Assembly (NCBI RefSeq): GCF_024345415.1
Contig: NZ_JAGQBB010000003.1
Span: forward strand, 98,990 to 162,989
Length of the DNA: 64,000 bases
Direction of reading: 5' to 3'
From: Synechococcus sp. Tobar12-5m-g
Lineage (GTDB): Bacteria > Cyanobacteriota > Cyanobacteriia > PCC-6307 > Cyanobiaceae
Under the pieces are notes generated by a model. It was not told the origin of the DNA. It saw only the letters and a list, made by a program, of their open reading frames with translations, and ran no database searches. The position numbers were made by a program, and so were the translations under genes. This document shows positions 1 to 8,532 of this stretch, one piece after another (positions within the stretch are counted from its first letter, which is position 1; the number at the start of each line of letters is the position of its first letter).

Positions 1-13
1 GCCTTACCCGCCC

Positions 14-376
14 ATGCAGCTGATGGGCCAGTCCTTAGCAAGACCAAGAGGTGCACCCTTGGGTGAACTACATCTGAGTTACTTCAGAACACGTGGCATG
101 TTTCGTGAAGCTCGTGATACCCTCGCGACCCACCCAGGCGACCTACGAGTACGGCTTGACATCCTCGACAAGGAGCTCTTCATGCTGCCAGAGACGCAGG
201 TGCCGGAGGATCTACACCAGGAGTACGCCGATCTGAGGAGGCGTTGTACCAAGCTCAAGGCAAGCAATGGCGAAGGCCCCATATCTGCAACGTTTCGGCG
301 ATCGCGAATAGCAACGTTGGAAGGGATCGCGCAGATCATTGTTGACCTCTGTCATGAGTTTGATGGGTTTTGCTAG
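14..376 (+). CDS. Hypothetical protein, possibly 5'-truncated by the window edge
   Basis: This 120-codon frame is open to the left edge of the window (no stop between base 2 and the ATG at 14), so the true start may be upstream. The product is charged and soluble-looking, with no membrane segment or signal peptide. I recognise no family. The amino-acid composition is mixed and looks coding, unlike the arginine- and alanine-rich shadow frames nearby. It lies inside the presumed genomic island, to the left of the endonuclease gene, so an island or phage-derived cargo protein is the simplest guess. No function is proposed. Confidence 0.45.
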   Translation: MQLMGQSLARPRGAPLGELHLSYFRTRGMFREARDTLATHPGDLRVRLDILDKELFMLPETQVPEDLHQEYADLRRRCTKLKASNGEGPISATFRRSRIATLEGIAQIIVDLCHEFDGFC

Positions 377-1010
377 GCTTGCCAGACGACCGATCCCATG
401 GTCGGTTTGTTTGCTCTAGGGGGCCTCACAGCGTCACCCACGCCAGACCCACGGCGGTGTAGGGACTTTTGGTGTGTGACGAGTGTGACGCTCAAATTGC
501 CTGAACGTCGGCCACAACACTTTTGGATGAGCGGGGCGAGGCCTCCAGCACCCGTCCTGTATGCAAGGCGCGAACCCTCCAACCCTGCTCGACCAGGTGG
601 TCAAGCAGGGTCGATGGATTCCGTGGCAGTGGCTGTCCCTTGATTCCTGGGCCACAGTGCTTTTTATCAGCTCCATCCGCGTGGTGGAGTTGGAAAGCTG
701 CTCACGATCCTGCTGGCCTGTTTCCTTGTACCGGAGACTGACCTGGCCCACCATACAAACAGCGAGGACGATCTTCTGTTCCACGCTGGAGGTCGTCTCA
801 ATGGGTTCCTTCCATGCCACGTCCTCGTTACCGACAGAATCCCCTGCCGCTGGGAGCAGAGGCACCATCCGCTGAACTGTTCCGACCTGAGCGACCGAAC
901 CAGCCGGGCTTGCAGGTTGCGAAGCAAGGTCAGCTGGATGTGGTGCCACTCGGGCTACTGTTCGATGAATCCCAGGATCTGGGTCCCGATCGTGGATCTA
1001 CTCCCAACTC
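377..1010. other. 634-bp stretch with no convincing gene
   Basis: Several overlapping frames exist here, the longest on the minus strand from about 949 to 434. The part between about 870 and 640 has protein-like composition, but I recognise no family and see no clear start signal. It may be decayed island DNA. The last bases before 1011 should hold the promoter and ribosome-binding site of the endonuclease gene, but no strong match is visible. Confidence 0.4.
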
Positions 1011-2063
1011 ATGACCCTCTGGCTGATCCGCTCAGGTTCCCGCGGCGAACACGAGCAGAAGTTTCTTGATGAGGGCCGTAGCTACGTGGCCTGGGATGGC
1101 CTGGATGTCGACCTCGCCTGCCTCACCGAGCGGCAGGAGCTCATCGCCGCGTTGGCCGAGCGCTACCCGGAGGAGAAGCCCAAGGCCCTTATTAACTGGT
1201 CGGCGCAGGTGTGGGCATTCGGGCGGGATATCGCGGAAGGCGATTGGGTGGTGATGCCCTCCAAGCTCCAATCAGGGATCTACTTCGGTGAGATCACCAG
1301 TGGCTATCACTACAATCCGTTGGGGCCGAATCCCTACTTCCATTGGCGCAGCGTCAACTGGTTCAGTGGCCTGATCCCCCGCAGCGCCTTCCCGCAGGAC
1401 CTGTTGTTTTCGTTCGGGGCGTTCCTCACCATCTGCCGCATCCAGCGGAACGATGCAGAAGCGCGGGTACGGGCGATGGCGGCAAACAATTGGCGTCCGG
1501 AGACCGCTGGTGCCAATACGGCAAGCGTGCCGTTACCAGGTCAGGGTGAACCCATCAGTGATGCCACGGAAGCCGGCCGCATCAACCTCGAAGAGCTTGT
1601 CGCCGACCAGGTGGAGCGGCAGATCGAAGCCAGGTTCAAGGGGCATGGGCTCACCGTGCTGGTGGAGGCGATCCTCCAGGCAGAGGGCTACAGCACCTAT
1701 CGCAGTCCCGAGGGGGCCGATGGCGGCGCAGACATCCTTGCGGGAGGGGGTGAAATGGGCTTCGGGAATCCCTCGATCTGCGTTGAGGTGAAGTCTGGCG
1801 ATGGGCCGGTGGATCGCCCCACGGTCGACAAGCTGATCGGGGCCGGGCAGAAGTTTGGCGCCGAGTCCTGTCTGTTTGTGAGCTGGAGCGGCTTCAAGCC
1901 CAATGTGCAGAAGGAACTGGCGCGTGATTTCTTTCGGGTTCGGCTCTGGAGCCGCAAGGATCTGCTGGAGAAGCTCTTTACTCACTACGGCCGGTTGCCG
2001 GAGGAGATCCGTCTGGCGTTACCCCTCAAACGGGTGTGGATGGTGGCAAACCAGAGCGATTGA
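1011..2063 (+). CDS. Mrr-type restriction endonuclease with N-terminal PUA/EVE-like domain
   Basis: A 350-residue protein. Residues 1-115 (starting MTLWLIRSGSRGEHEQKFL, with GDWVVMPSK near 77-85) match the N-terminal module seen in many Mrr-like restriction proteins. This module has a beta-rich PUA/EVE-type fold that in related proteins recognises modified bases. Residues 205-330 form an Mrr catalytic domain: Asp241 in GADILAGG and the Glu259-Val-Lys261 pair in CVEVKS fit the PD-(D/E)xK signature. The likely role is cleavage of foreign, perhaps modified, DNA. It faces the BREX operon and ends 4 bp before the end of brxL, a position typical of accessory type IV nucleases that complement BREX. 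That partnership is inferred; the nuclease family call is firm. Confidence 0.85.
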   Translation: MTLWLIRSGSRGEHEQKFLDEGRSYVAWDGLDVDLACLTERQELIAALAERYPEEKPKALINWSAQVWAFGRDIAEGDWVVMPSKLQSGIYFGEITSGYHYNPLGPNPYFHWRSVNWFSGLIPRSAFPQDLLFSFGAFLTICRIQRNDAEARVRAMAANNWRPETAGANTASVPLPGQGEPISDATEAGRINLEELVADQVERQIEARFKGHGLTVLVEAILQAEGYSTYRSPEGADGGADILAGGGEMGFGNPSICVEVKSGDGPVDRPTVDKLIGAGQKFGAESCLFVSWSGFKPNVQKELARDFFRVRLWSRKDLLEKLFTHYGRLPEEIRLALPLKRVWMVANQSD

Positions 2064-2082
2064 GCCGTCAAGGCTTGACGGC
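2064..2082. terminator. Perfect inverted repeat between convergent endonuclease and brxL genes
   Basis: GCCGTCA and TGACGGC flank a 5-base AGGCT loop exactly where the two convergent genes meet. This could act as a bidirectional terminator. There is no long T tract on either side, so it is not a textbook intrinsic terminator. Confidence 0.35.
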
Positions 2083-4278
2083 GATATAGCTGATCTCACA
2101 TCCCTTGGTCAATCGGGCCTCTTGAACGACGGCCGCAGCGTTAAAGGGAGAAGACTCAAACCGTTGGAAGAGATCCAAGCCGCGATCGAGGGCAATTTTC
2201 CAGCCGGTGTTGGTGGTGAGGCTGCGCGCATGGAAGTTGGGGCTGGCGTCGATCTCCCAGGAAAAGGGAGTACTGGTTCCCGCGAAGGAGTCCTGGACCT
2301 GGCCCAGAATTTCCACCTGCCTCTCCAGGGTCTCTTGATCGGAGCCCGTGATCAAATGCACGGTCACCTCATCGCCCATAGGGGTGATCTCGTTCACCAT
2401 GCGCAGGAACTCCACGAGGTTGCGGATCTGGTGGAAGGCGCGGATGTAGGGATCCCGGACAATGATCCCGGTGGTGCCAGTGAGGTAGTCACCGAAGAGG
2501 CGACGGTAGCTCCAACCCTTGGAGTTTTCCGGGACAACCAGATGGTGCTCCTTAAGCTTTGAAGGCTCTGGTGGCTGTGGGGCCACCTCAGCTGCGACGG
2601 CTGGAGAGGGAGGGGACTCACCGTTGGAGGCAACTGAGGCAGTGGTCTTGGATGCCGCAGGCTGACCGCCCTCGCCAGGGGCGGGCTCTGCCCTGTTGAT
2701 GTCTGCCTCGCTGGATAGGGGCCGAAGCCCGGAGAAGGCGGGGTACTGCTTCTCCTCAGGCGTCATCATCGTGACCTCTTGGCCGGTCTCCAGGTCGCGG
2801 TAGATGAAGTCGTTGGTTCGGAAGGTATCGTCGATCCTGAGGATCTGCTCTCGTACCCGGCGACGGCACTCCATAGCGAACTCCAACAGCTCGGCAATCT
2901 CCTCCTTGCTGGCCTTGCCATCGGGATGGAGGATCTTCATCAGGCCTGAGAAAGTCTTCTCGAAACCGGTCTGGTCGCGGGTGGAGACCTCCGAGCTGAT
3001 CTCGAAGAACGGCTTGTAGAGGCCGGTGAAGTCTTCCGTGCGCAGGTGCTTGAGCACCTCAGCGATGTAGTCCACCACGAAGCCATAGCCGGTGCAGAAC
3101 AGCTCATGGCGCACCGGTGCCACTTCCCAACCAGGGTTGAAGGCATGGATGCGATCAAGGAAGGCCGAGTCGATGTACTTGTCTGGCAGCGGCTCGTAGA
3201 AATGGGAATGCTTGAGCATGTAGGCCACCGACTTCTGGGTGTTGCCCATGAACACCATCGACGCTTCTGCGGTGAGCTGCTCGATGCCCCTTGAGAAGGT
3301 GCGGTTGGCCATGTAGTTCTTCATGATGTCCACCAGGGTCTTGTCGACCTTCTTGTCCTTGCCGGCGAACTCGTCAAAGCAAATGCAATCCCAGTAGCCC
3401 ACCAGGCCGATCTTGCCGCTGGCATTGCTCACGAAAAGCTTTGGTGCGGTGACCTCCGAGCCTGAGATCAGCATGCCGTGGGGGGAGAACTCGGCAAAGA
3501 TGTGGGATTTGCCGGTTCCCTTGGGGCCCAGTTCCAGCAGGTTGTAGTTGCGCTCGCAGTAAGGGATCAGCCGAATCAAGGTGAGCAGCTTGGCGCGGCG
3601 GCTGAAGTGCTCGGGATTGAAGCCCACGCTTTGCATGAGCACATCCATCCACTCGTCGGTGCTGAACTTGGCGCGGGCGGCGAGAAACTCGTCGTGGTCA
3701 ACACCAGCCACCTGGATCGGTTTGACGGAGGAGATCTGCCAGGGGCTGGCTTTGGGATCGGTGGGGAGTTCGTACTCGACATCGGTGATGGCCCAGATGC
3801 CGCCCACCAGAAGCTTGGGGTAGCGCTTGATGAAGTCCACATCGATGGGGACCTTCTTGAGGCCGAGGTTGGTGAACTCCATCTCGTAGAAGCCGCCCTT
3901 GTCGTTGAGCTCCACAGTGAGCTTGTCGATCACCTTGTGGGTGCCGCGCTCTTTGATGGTGGACTTAATCAGTTCCGCTTGGTTGCGGTGCACGTAGTGC
4001 TTGGAGAGGATGCGCCGGACCGATTCCAGCCCCTCGGCAATGAAGGCGGGGTCGTCGGTGGCGCAGTGCTGGCCGAGCAGGTACTCGAGAACGTAGGTGG
4101 GCACCACCGCGTTTTGCTTGAGCTCAGTGGTGAGGTCCTTGCGGACCACCAGACCTGGGAAGTGCTCAAGGATCTTCTGGTCCAGGGCGCTGGGCGTGCG
4201 CAGGGAGGCCTCGCCACTGCTGTCGGTGGTCTTGGCAGTGGGGTCGGGGTTGGTGGCGGTCACGGGCTCAGAAGTCAT
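2068..4278 (-). CDS. brxL: BREX protein BrxL (AAA+ ATPase) with an MIT_C-type C-terminal domain
   Basis: I place the start at the ATG at 4278, giving 736 residues; it overlaps the pglZ stop by 11 bp. Residues 35-240 are the BrxL N-terminal region (FPGLVVRKDLT, then the VPIDVDFIKRYPKLLVGG stretch). The AAA core has Walker A GPKGTGKS at 251-258, Walker B FDEF at 301-304 and an Asn sensor in FMGN near 346. Residues 520-585 are a Pro/Ala/Ser-rich linker. The last 150 residues (LFGDYLTGT, DPYIRAFHQIRNLVEFL, then TTNTGWKIALDRGLDLFQ) resemble the MIT_C domain of MITD1, a phospholipase-D-fold, lipid-binding domain without known catalysis. I see no Ser-Lys Lon protease dyad. BrxL is the DNA-binding ATPase of type 1 BREX. 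It is the last gene of the operon. Confidence 0.9.
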   Translation of the reverse strand: MTSEPVTATNPDPTAKTTDSSGEASLRTPSALDQKILEHFPGLVVRKDLTTELKQNAVVPTYVLEYLLGQHCATDDPAFIAEGLESVRRILSKHYVHRNQAELIKSTIKERGTHKVIDKLTVELNDKGGFYEMEFTNLGLKKVPIDVDFIKRYPKLLVGGIWAITDVEYELPTDPKASPWQISSVKPIQVAGVDHDEFLAARAKFSTDEWMDVLMQSVGFNPEHFSRRAKLLTLIRLIPYCERNYNLLELGPKGTGKSHIFAEFSPHGMLISGSEVTAPKLFVSNASGKIGLVGYWDCICFDEFAGKDKKVDKTLVDIMKNYMANRTFSRGIEQLTAEASMVFMGNTQKSVAYMLKHSHFYEPLPDKYIDSAFLDRIHAFNPGWEVAPVRHELFCTGYGFVVDYIAEVLKHLRTEDFTGLYKPFFEISSEVSTRDQTGFEKTFSGLMKILHPDGKASKEEIAELLEFAMECRRRVREQILRIDDTFRTNDFIYRDLETGQEVTMMTPEEKQYPAFSGLRPLSSEADINRAEPAPGEGGQPAASKTTASVASNGESPPSPAVAAEVAPQPPEPSKLKEHHLVVPENSKGWSYRRLFGDYLTGTTGIIVRDPYIRAFHQIRNLVEFLRMVNEITPMGDEVTVHLITGSDQETLERQVEILGQVQDSFAGTSTPFSWEIDASPNFHARSLTTNTGWKIALDRGLDLFQRFESSPFNAAAVVQEARLTKGCEISYIAVKP

Positions 4279-6787
4279 CAAAATCGCTTCCGAAAGCCCT
4301 TTGCAGCTTGAGCTCCACAGTCTTGCCTGGATCCGGCACCGGGTCATTCACCCCTGCCACCCAGCGCTCGAAGCGCAGTTCGATCGGTTGGTTGTTGTAG
4401 GCCTCGGCCGCGTTAGAAAGCACCAGCTCCAGCCGCTGTTCCCGTTCGCGCGGCTCGGCGGCTGTGGAGTCAAAGACCAGGGTCTTGGATTCACAAAGCA
4501 GGGTCCCATCCGCCTTGGCATAGAGAGCCACCTTCAGGCGGATGGGCAGGACAGTCGGGGAGATGGCGTCCCGCTGGAATAGGGAGACCGGCACCTTACC
4601 AGTTGTCACTTTGCTCGGAACCCGCAGCACCTCAACCTCCACCAGACAGGAATCGTCCTTGCGCTCGCGCTTGAGCTTGATCACTGGCACCACCACCTCT
4701 TGCAGCAAGGGACCGCCGTGCACGAAGCGTGAACCCGAGCCCTTGATCGGAAAGCGTCCCAGGGACAGGGGGAACACGGCACTCCAGGTGCCCATGAAGC
4801 CGAGGGCCTGGGCCGTGAACACCTTCAGCCCTCTGGCTGGATCGATCTCTTCTCCGTAGGCAAAGCGACGGTTCTTGAAGGTCAGGGCATCCGCCTTCGG
4901 GAAGACGGCCGTATCGATGGTGTCGACCGCTTCCTGCTGGAAGAGGAAGCCGTGATCGGCGGTGATCACCACATGGCTGCCGTTGAGGTTGGCGATCTTG
5001 CGCAGGATCGCCTGCAATTCCTCGAAGGCCTGCTCCACCGCCTCGAAGGTGCTGGCCTCGGTGTTGAGCTTGTCACCCACCTGATCGATGACGTTGTGGT
5101 AGATCACGATCAGGTCATGGTCCTTGGTGAGGGTACGGCCATCGGTGCGGCTGTTGAGAGCCAGGAAATCACCCGCGCGGATGGCCTTGGCACGGCCACC
5201 GGTGGCACCCTTGAGGATCTTGTCGCGGTTGTTGGTACCGCTGGCGCTCTGGCCATCAATCGCCACGGTGGCATCAGCGGGGTTGATGGTGATCTGGGCC
5301 CCAGGCAGCAAGGCGGCCATGCCCAGCTGGGTGTAGCTGGGCAGGGCACCAAAGAGCGCCTCCACCTCGGTGCTCCATCCCTTGCCATGGGTGAGCTTTT
5401 GGGCCAACTCCCGGGCGGCCTCGTAGCGAAGGGCATCGGAGACCACCACAAACAGGCGCTGGCCTTTGGCCAGCACGGGATTCACGTGGCGGGCATAGAA
5501 CTCTCGCTGCCTGGGGAGGGCTTCTGCTTGCCAGGTGGTGAGCTTGGCGACCTGATCGCTCCAGTGATCGGAAAGGGGCAGCAGGAAGTTGTTGACGTAG
5601 TGGTTCTCCACCCAACCCTTGAGCCCTTCCATCAACCCGGGCTGGCCGTAGGCGCGCAGGTTGGCGATGCAGAGGCGATAAGCCTGATCGAGTTGCCACC
5701 AGCGCTCCACGTAGAGCTGGAGGCCTTGATCGAATGAGGCCACGCTGAGCTCGGTGGTCTGCAGAAGGCTGCGCAGCTGAATCGCCTGCTCGATCGCCTG
5801 ATAGCCGCGGCGGTGCTTCTCGAACCAGGTGGAACTGCGGCGAGAGCGGATCAACTCCAACAGGGTGCATGCGGGTGCGCCTGCCTGGAAGCCCTGCACA
5901 AGCCGGTGGAGGGTGTAGCGATCAAACAGCTCGAAGGTGTCGTCGTCACCGAGTTGGGGATCCGTGGCATCGGCAAGCTGGGCCTCGATCTGCAGGGTAT
6001 CCGCCAGCAGGGTTGACCAGGCCTCAAAGGCAGGCCGGCTGCTGAGGCTGTCTTTCCAGAAGCTCAGGAACACCCGGCCGTGGGGCTTGAGGTCGGCCTT
6101 TGCCTGGAGGGGGTTGACGCTGCGGAACAGGGAAACGGCGAAATCCCGCAGATTCGGCTGGGTGCTGCCGTAGCCAAATTTGGCTACCACCGCTGCCCAG
6201 AAGGCCTCCACCAGAGCGTGGCTGCCGTAGGCCTCCTGCACCTCATCGCTGAGGGGAAGCTCGTGGGGTTCGGCCCGGCTGAGGAAATGGAGCAGAAGCT
6301 TGTCGATGTCAGCGGGGACCCCCGCCAGCACCGCCATCATCTTGAGGCGGATCGACCTGGCGTCATCGGTGGAGCGCAGTTGCTCCCTGAGCTTCTGGGT
6401 GCGCACCATCGAGCGAAAGAAGGCGCTGTGCTGCTTGGCCAGATCGCGGAATTCCAGGGTGAGCCCGGCGTCCTGGATGTCGAGGGAGGCGCGGTCGGCC
6501 TTGAACTCATGGCCGGCGAGGAGCAGATCCAGGAGCCAGTTGTCTTTTTCCTCTGGCTTCTCGCTGGGAATGTAGAGCAGGAAGCGCTGATGGCTGGGGC
6601 CACGGGCCACCAGCACCTTGCTGGCGAACTCATTGCCTTCCACCCGCCGTTTCTCAACGCCTTTGCCGGTATAGCTCACAAACACATCGCTCCATTCGCC
6701 AGGGGCGTCGTACCAAATCACCACTCGCTTGCGGGCCAGGGCCGCATCGAGGCTGTCGTGGACGCGGGTGGTGGTAGGGCTCTGCAT
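4268..6787 (-). CDS. pglZ: BREX-1 alkaline-phosphatase-superfamily protein PglZ
   Basis: An 839-residue PglZ type A protein. The metal-binding core is visible: VVVSDALRYE with Asp451, and TADHGF with Asp611-His612, as expected for the alkaline phosphatase superfamily. The N-terminal half (IWYDAPGEW near 24-32) and the C-terminal beta-rich tail are typical of the type 1 form. PglZ is a core BREX component required for host DNA methylation and phage exclusion. It starts 5 bp after the GTPase gene ending at 6793, and its stop overlaps the brxL start, so the three genes should be co-translated. Confidence 0.95.
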   Translation of the reverse strand: MQSPTTTRVHDSLDAALARKRVVIWYDAPGEWSDVFVSYTGKGVEKRRVEGNEFASKVLVARGPSHQRFLLYIPSEKPEEKDNWLLDLLLAGHEFKADRASLDIQDAGLTLEFRDLAKQHSAFFRSMVRTQKLREQLRSTDDARSIRLKMMAVLAGVPADIDKLLLHFLSRAEPHELPLSDEVQEAYGSHALVEAFWAAVVAKFGYGSTQPNLRDFAVSLFRSVNPLQAKADLKPHGRVFLSFWKDSLSSRPAFEAWSTLLADTLQIEAQLADATDPQLGDDDTFELFDRYTLHRLVQGFQAGAPACTLLELIRSRRSSTWFEKHRRGYQAIEQAIQLRSLLQTTELSVASFDQGLQLYVERWWQLDQAYRLCIANLRAYGQPGLMEGLKGWVENHYVNNFLLPLSDHWSDQVAKLTTWQAEALPRQREFYARHVNPVLAKGQRLFVVVSDALRYEAARELAQKLTHGKGWSTEVEALFGALPSYTQLGMAALLPGAQITINPADATVAIDGQSASGTNNRDKILKGATGGRAKAIRAGDFLALNSRTDGRTLTKDHDLIVIYHNVIDQVGDKLNTEASTFEAVEQAFEELQAILRKIANLNGSHVVITADHGFLFQQEAVDTIDTAVFPKADALTFKNRRFAYGEEIDPARGLKVFTAQALGFMGTWSAVFPLSLGRFPIKGSGSRFVHGGPLLQEVVVPVIKLKRERKDDSCLVEVEVLRVPSKVTTGKVPVSLFQRDAISPTVLPIRLKVALYAKADGTLLCESKTLVFDSTAAEPREREQRLELVLSNAAEAYNNQPIELRFERWVAGVNDPVPDPGKTVELKLQRAFGSDFDDF

Positions 6788-6792
6788 CGCGA

Positions 6793-8511
6793 TCAGACCG
6801 CAGTGGGATAGAGCTCAGCCAGCAGGGCCATCAACTGCTTGCGGTGTGCCGCGAGACCCTCCACCAGGGACTTTGTGGACGCTTGATGGGCCAGGATCTC
6901 GTCACGGGCACGTGTCAGGGCGGAGGCGATCTTCTCGATGATCTCTAAGTCGTACTGGGACTGATAAACCTCGAACAGTCGGGCTGCAGTGGCCTCGGCA
7001 CTCTGTTGGAGGGCGGAACGGAAGACCAGCAGCTCCTTCTCGCGTTGACGATCCCTTTTCTCTGCTTCAACTCCCTGGTTGATGACGTCGTAGACCTCGA
7101 AGGCGGAGATGGCAATGCTCAATCCAATCATCAAGTTGCCAGCTCCTTTGACGGCATTAACGGCTCCCCATGGCTTGAACTTGAATCCAAGCAACTTGCC
7201 GCCTTCGTAAATCACCTTATGAAGGCTGCCACCGGCCACCTCCTTGGCGTCGTACAGCATTTTTGACTGGGTTGCACCGGGTTTGAGAACGGCATCTCGC
7301 CCTTGATCGAGCAACTTCTTGAACGTCTCTTTCAATCCGCCCACGCCACGCTGGGGCGGAGCGCCATCACGCGGTGCGGACTCTGTTAATGAAGCCTCCA
7401 CCTTGGCGTAGTAGTCGGCCACAAAGTTCTCCTTGGCGAACTCCTCAAGCTTGGCCTCGATTATTTGGTAGTCACGCTGGAGGGTGGCATTGAGCTCCGT
7501 GTAGGCAGCAGCATTGATGGCCTCCCAGCGCTGATCGAAGGCTTGCTTGTTGGCTTGCTCCTCTGAGCCGAGCTCACCTTCGATCAGCTTCTCGCCGAGT
7601 TCGAGCAGCTGCTGGATGCAGCTGGTTCCGATCTGCTTCACCTCAGCAGCCGTGCGGCTGCGTTGGTTCAGAACAATGCGATGCTGCTGATTGAGAAGGA
7701 ATAGTTTGGGATCGTCCCCAAAGGTGGGTTCCGGCAACGAGGCAAGGCTCTGATCAATGGCGTTCAAGCCTAGGCGGATCGGCGGATCCAATCGGGCCAG
7801 CAGGCCCTGGCTCTGCACCCAGCTGTTCAGGCCATCGATGAAGCCAGGGAAGCGGCTGAAGCTGACCAATTGCTCGTTGCCTGTCGCGATGCCATCGCGG
7901 TAGTCCTGGGCATCAATGAAGGCATGGGGAAATTTGTTGAGTTGGTGAGGCGAAAGGGTGCGATTGATTGACTCGGTGAGGTTGCTGATGTACTTATCCA
8001 TATATTCAACATCCTCCATGGAAAGCTTGTTGATCACTAAAAAGATCTTGCCTGCAAATCCCTGTTCAAAGGCAAGCTGGCGAAAATCCCTGGCCGTCAC
8101 CTCATCAAACAGGTTGGTCGTGAGGCAATAGACGACCAGATCCGACTCCCGCAGCGCCTTCTGGGCTTTTTCGTCATGGTCAATCCGGTTGGCATAGAGC
8201 CCTGGGGTATCCCAGAGTTCAACGCCGCTCCAGGCGTAGGCTGTGACTGAGTCGGTGGTGACATCAGCAGAGATCTTGATCTCCCGATTGCCTGTAAGGG
8301 CTGAGATGATCGTGGATTTACCCGCGCTGAACTGCCCACTGAACGACAGGCTGAGCAGGGAGCGGCCGGCAATGGATTCCCGCTGTTGTTTCAGCTCAGC
8401 AGCCTGCTGTTGGATGGCTGGCTCCGGCCTGGCGAGCAGAAAAGCCTGCAGTTCATCCATGCTACGGGTGCTGCGCCGTTGAAGGTCGGCGAGCTGAAGT
8501 GAAGGCGACAT
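6793..8511 (-). CDS. Dynamin-like GTPase embedded in the BREX operon (first of a pair, A)
   Basis: A 572-residue large GTPase. G1 is GQFSAGKST at 59-67, a conserved Thr region follows (VTTDS), G3 is DTPG at 101-104 and G4 is NKLS at 161-164. The GQFSAGKST P-loop is characteristic of bacterial dynamin-like and LeoA-like proteins. After the G domain the protein is mostly helical, with a hydrophobic segment around residues 440-470 that could enter or touch a membrane. Bacterial dynamins often occur in pairs and bind membranes, and some give phage resistance by acting on the cell membrane. It lies 21 bp downstream of the other GTPase and 5 bp upstream of pglZ. It is not a standard BREX gene; its role here is unknown. 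Confidence 0.85.
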   Translation of the reverse strand: MSPSLQLADLQRRSTRSMDELQAFLLARPEPAIQQQAAELKQQRESIAGRSLLSLSFSGQFSAGKSTIISALTGNREIKISADVTTDSVTAYAWSGVELWDTPGLYANRIDHDEKAQKALRESDLVVYCLTTNLFDEVTARDFRQLAFEQGFAGKIFLVINKLSMEDVEYMDKYISNLTESINRTLSPHQLNKFPHAFIDAQDYRDGIATGNEQLVSFSRFPGFIDGLNSWVQSQGLLARLDPPIRLGLNAIDQSLASLPEPTFGDDPKLFLLNQQHRIVLNQRSRTAAEVKQIGTSCIQQLLELGEKLIEGELGSEEQANKQAFDQRWEAINAAAYTELNATLQRDYQIIEAKLEEFAKENFVADYYAKVEASLTESAPRDGAPPQRGVGGLKETFKKLLDQGRDAVLKPGATQSKMLYDAKEVAGGSLHKVIYEGGKLLGFKFKPWGAVNAVKGAGNLMIGLSIAISAFEVYDVINQGVEAEKRDRQREKELLVFRSALQQSAEATAARLFEVYQSQYDLEIIEKIASALTRARDEILAHQASTKSLVEGLAAHRKQLMALLAELYPTAV

Positions 8512-8532
8512 GGCGGGGGAGCGCTTGGCGGG

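Noticed and set aside
3478..4311. 277-codon plus-strand frame antisense to brxL
   Set aside because: Gly/Val/Leu-rich shadow; the BrxL frame has conserved motifs across the same bases.
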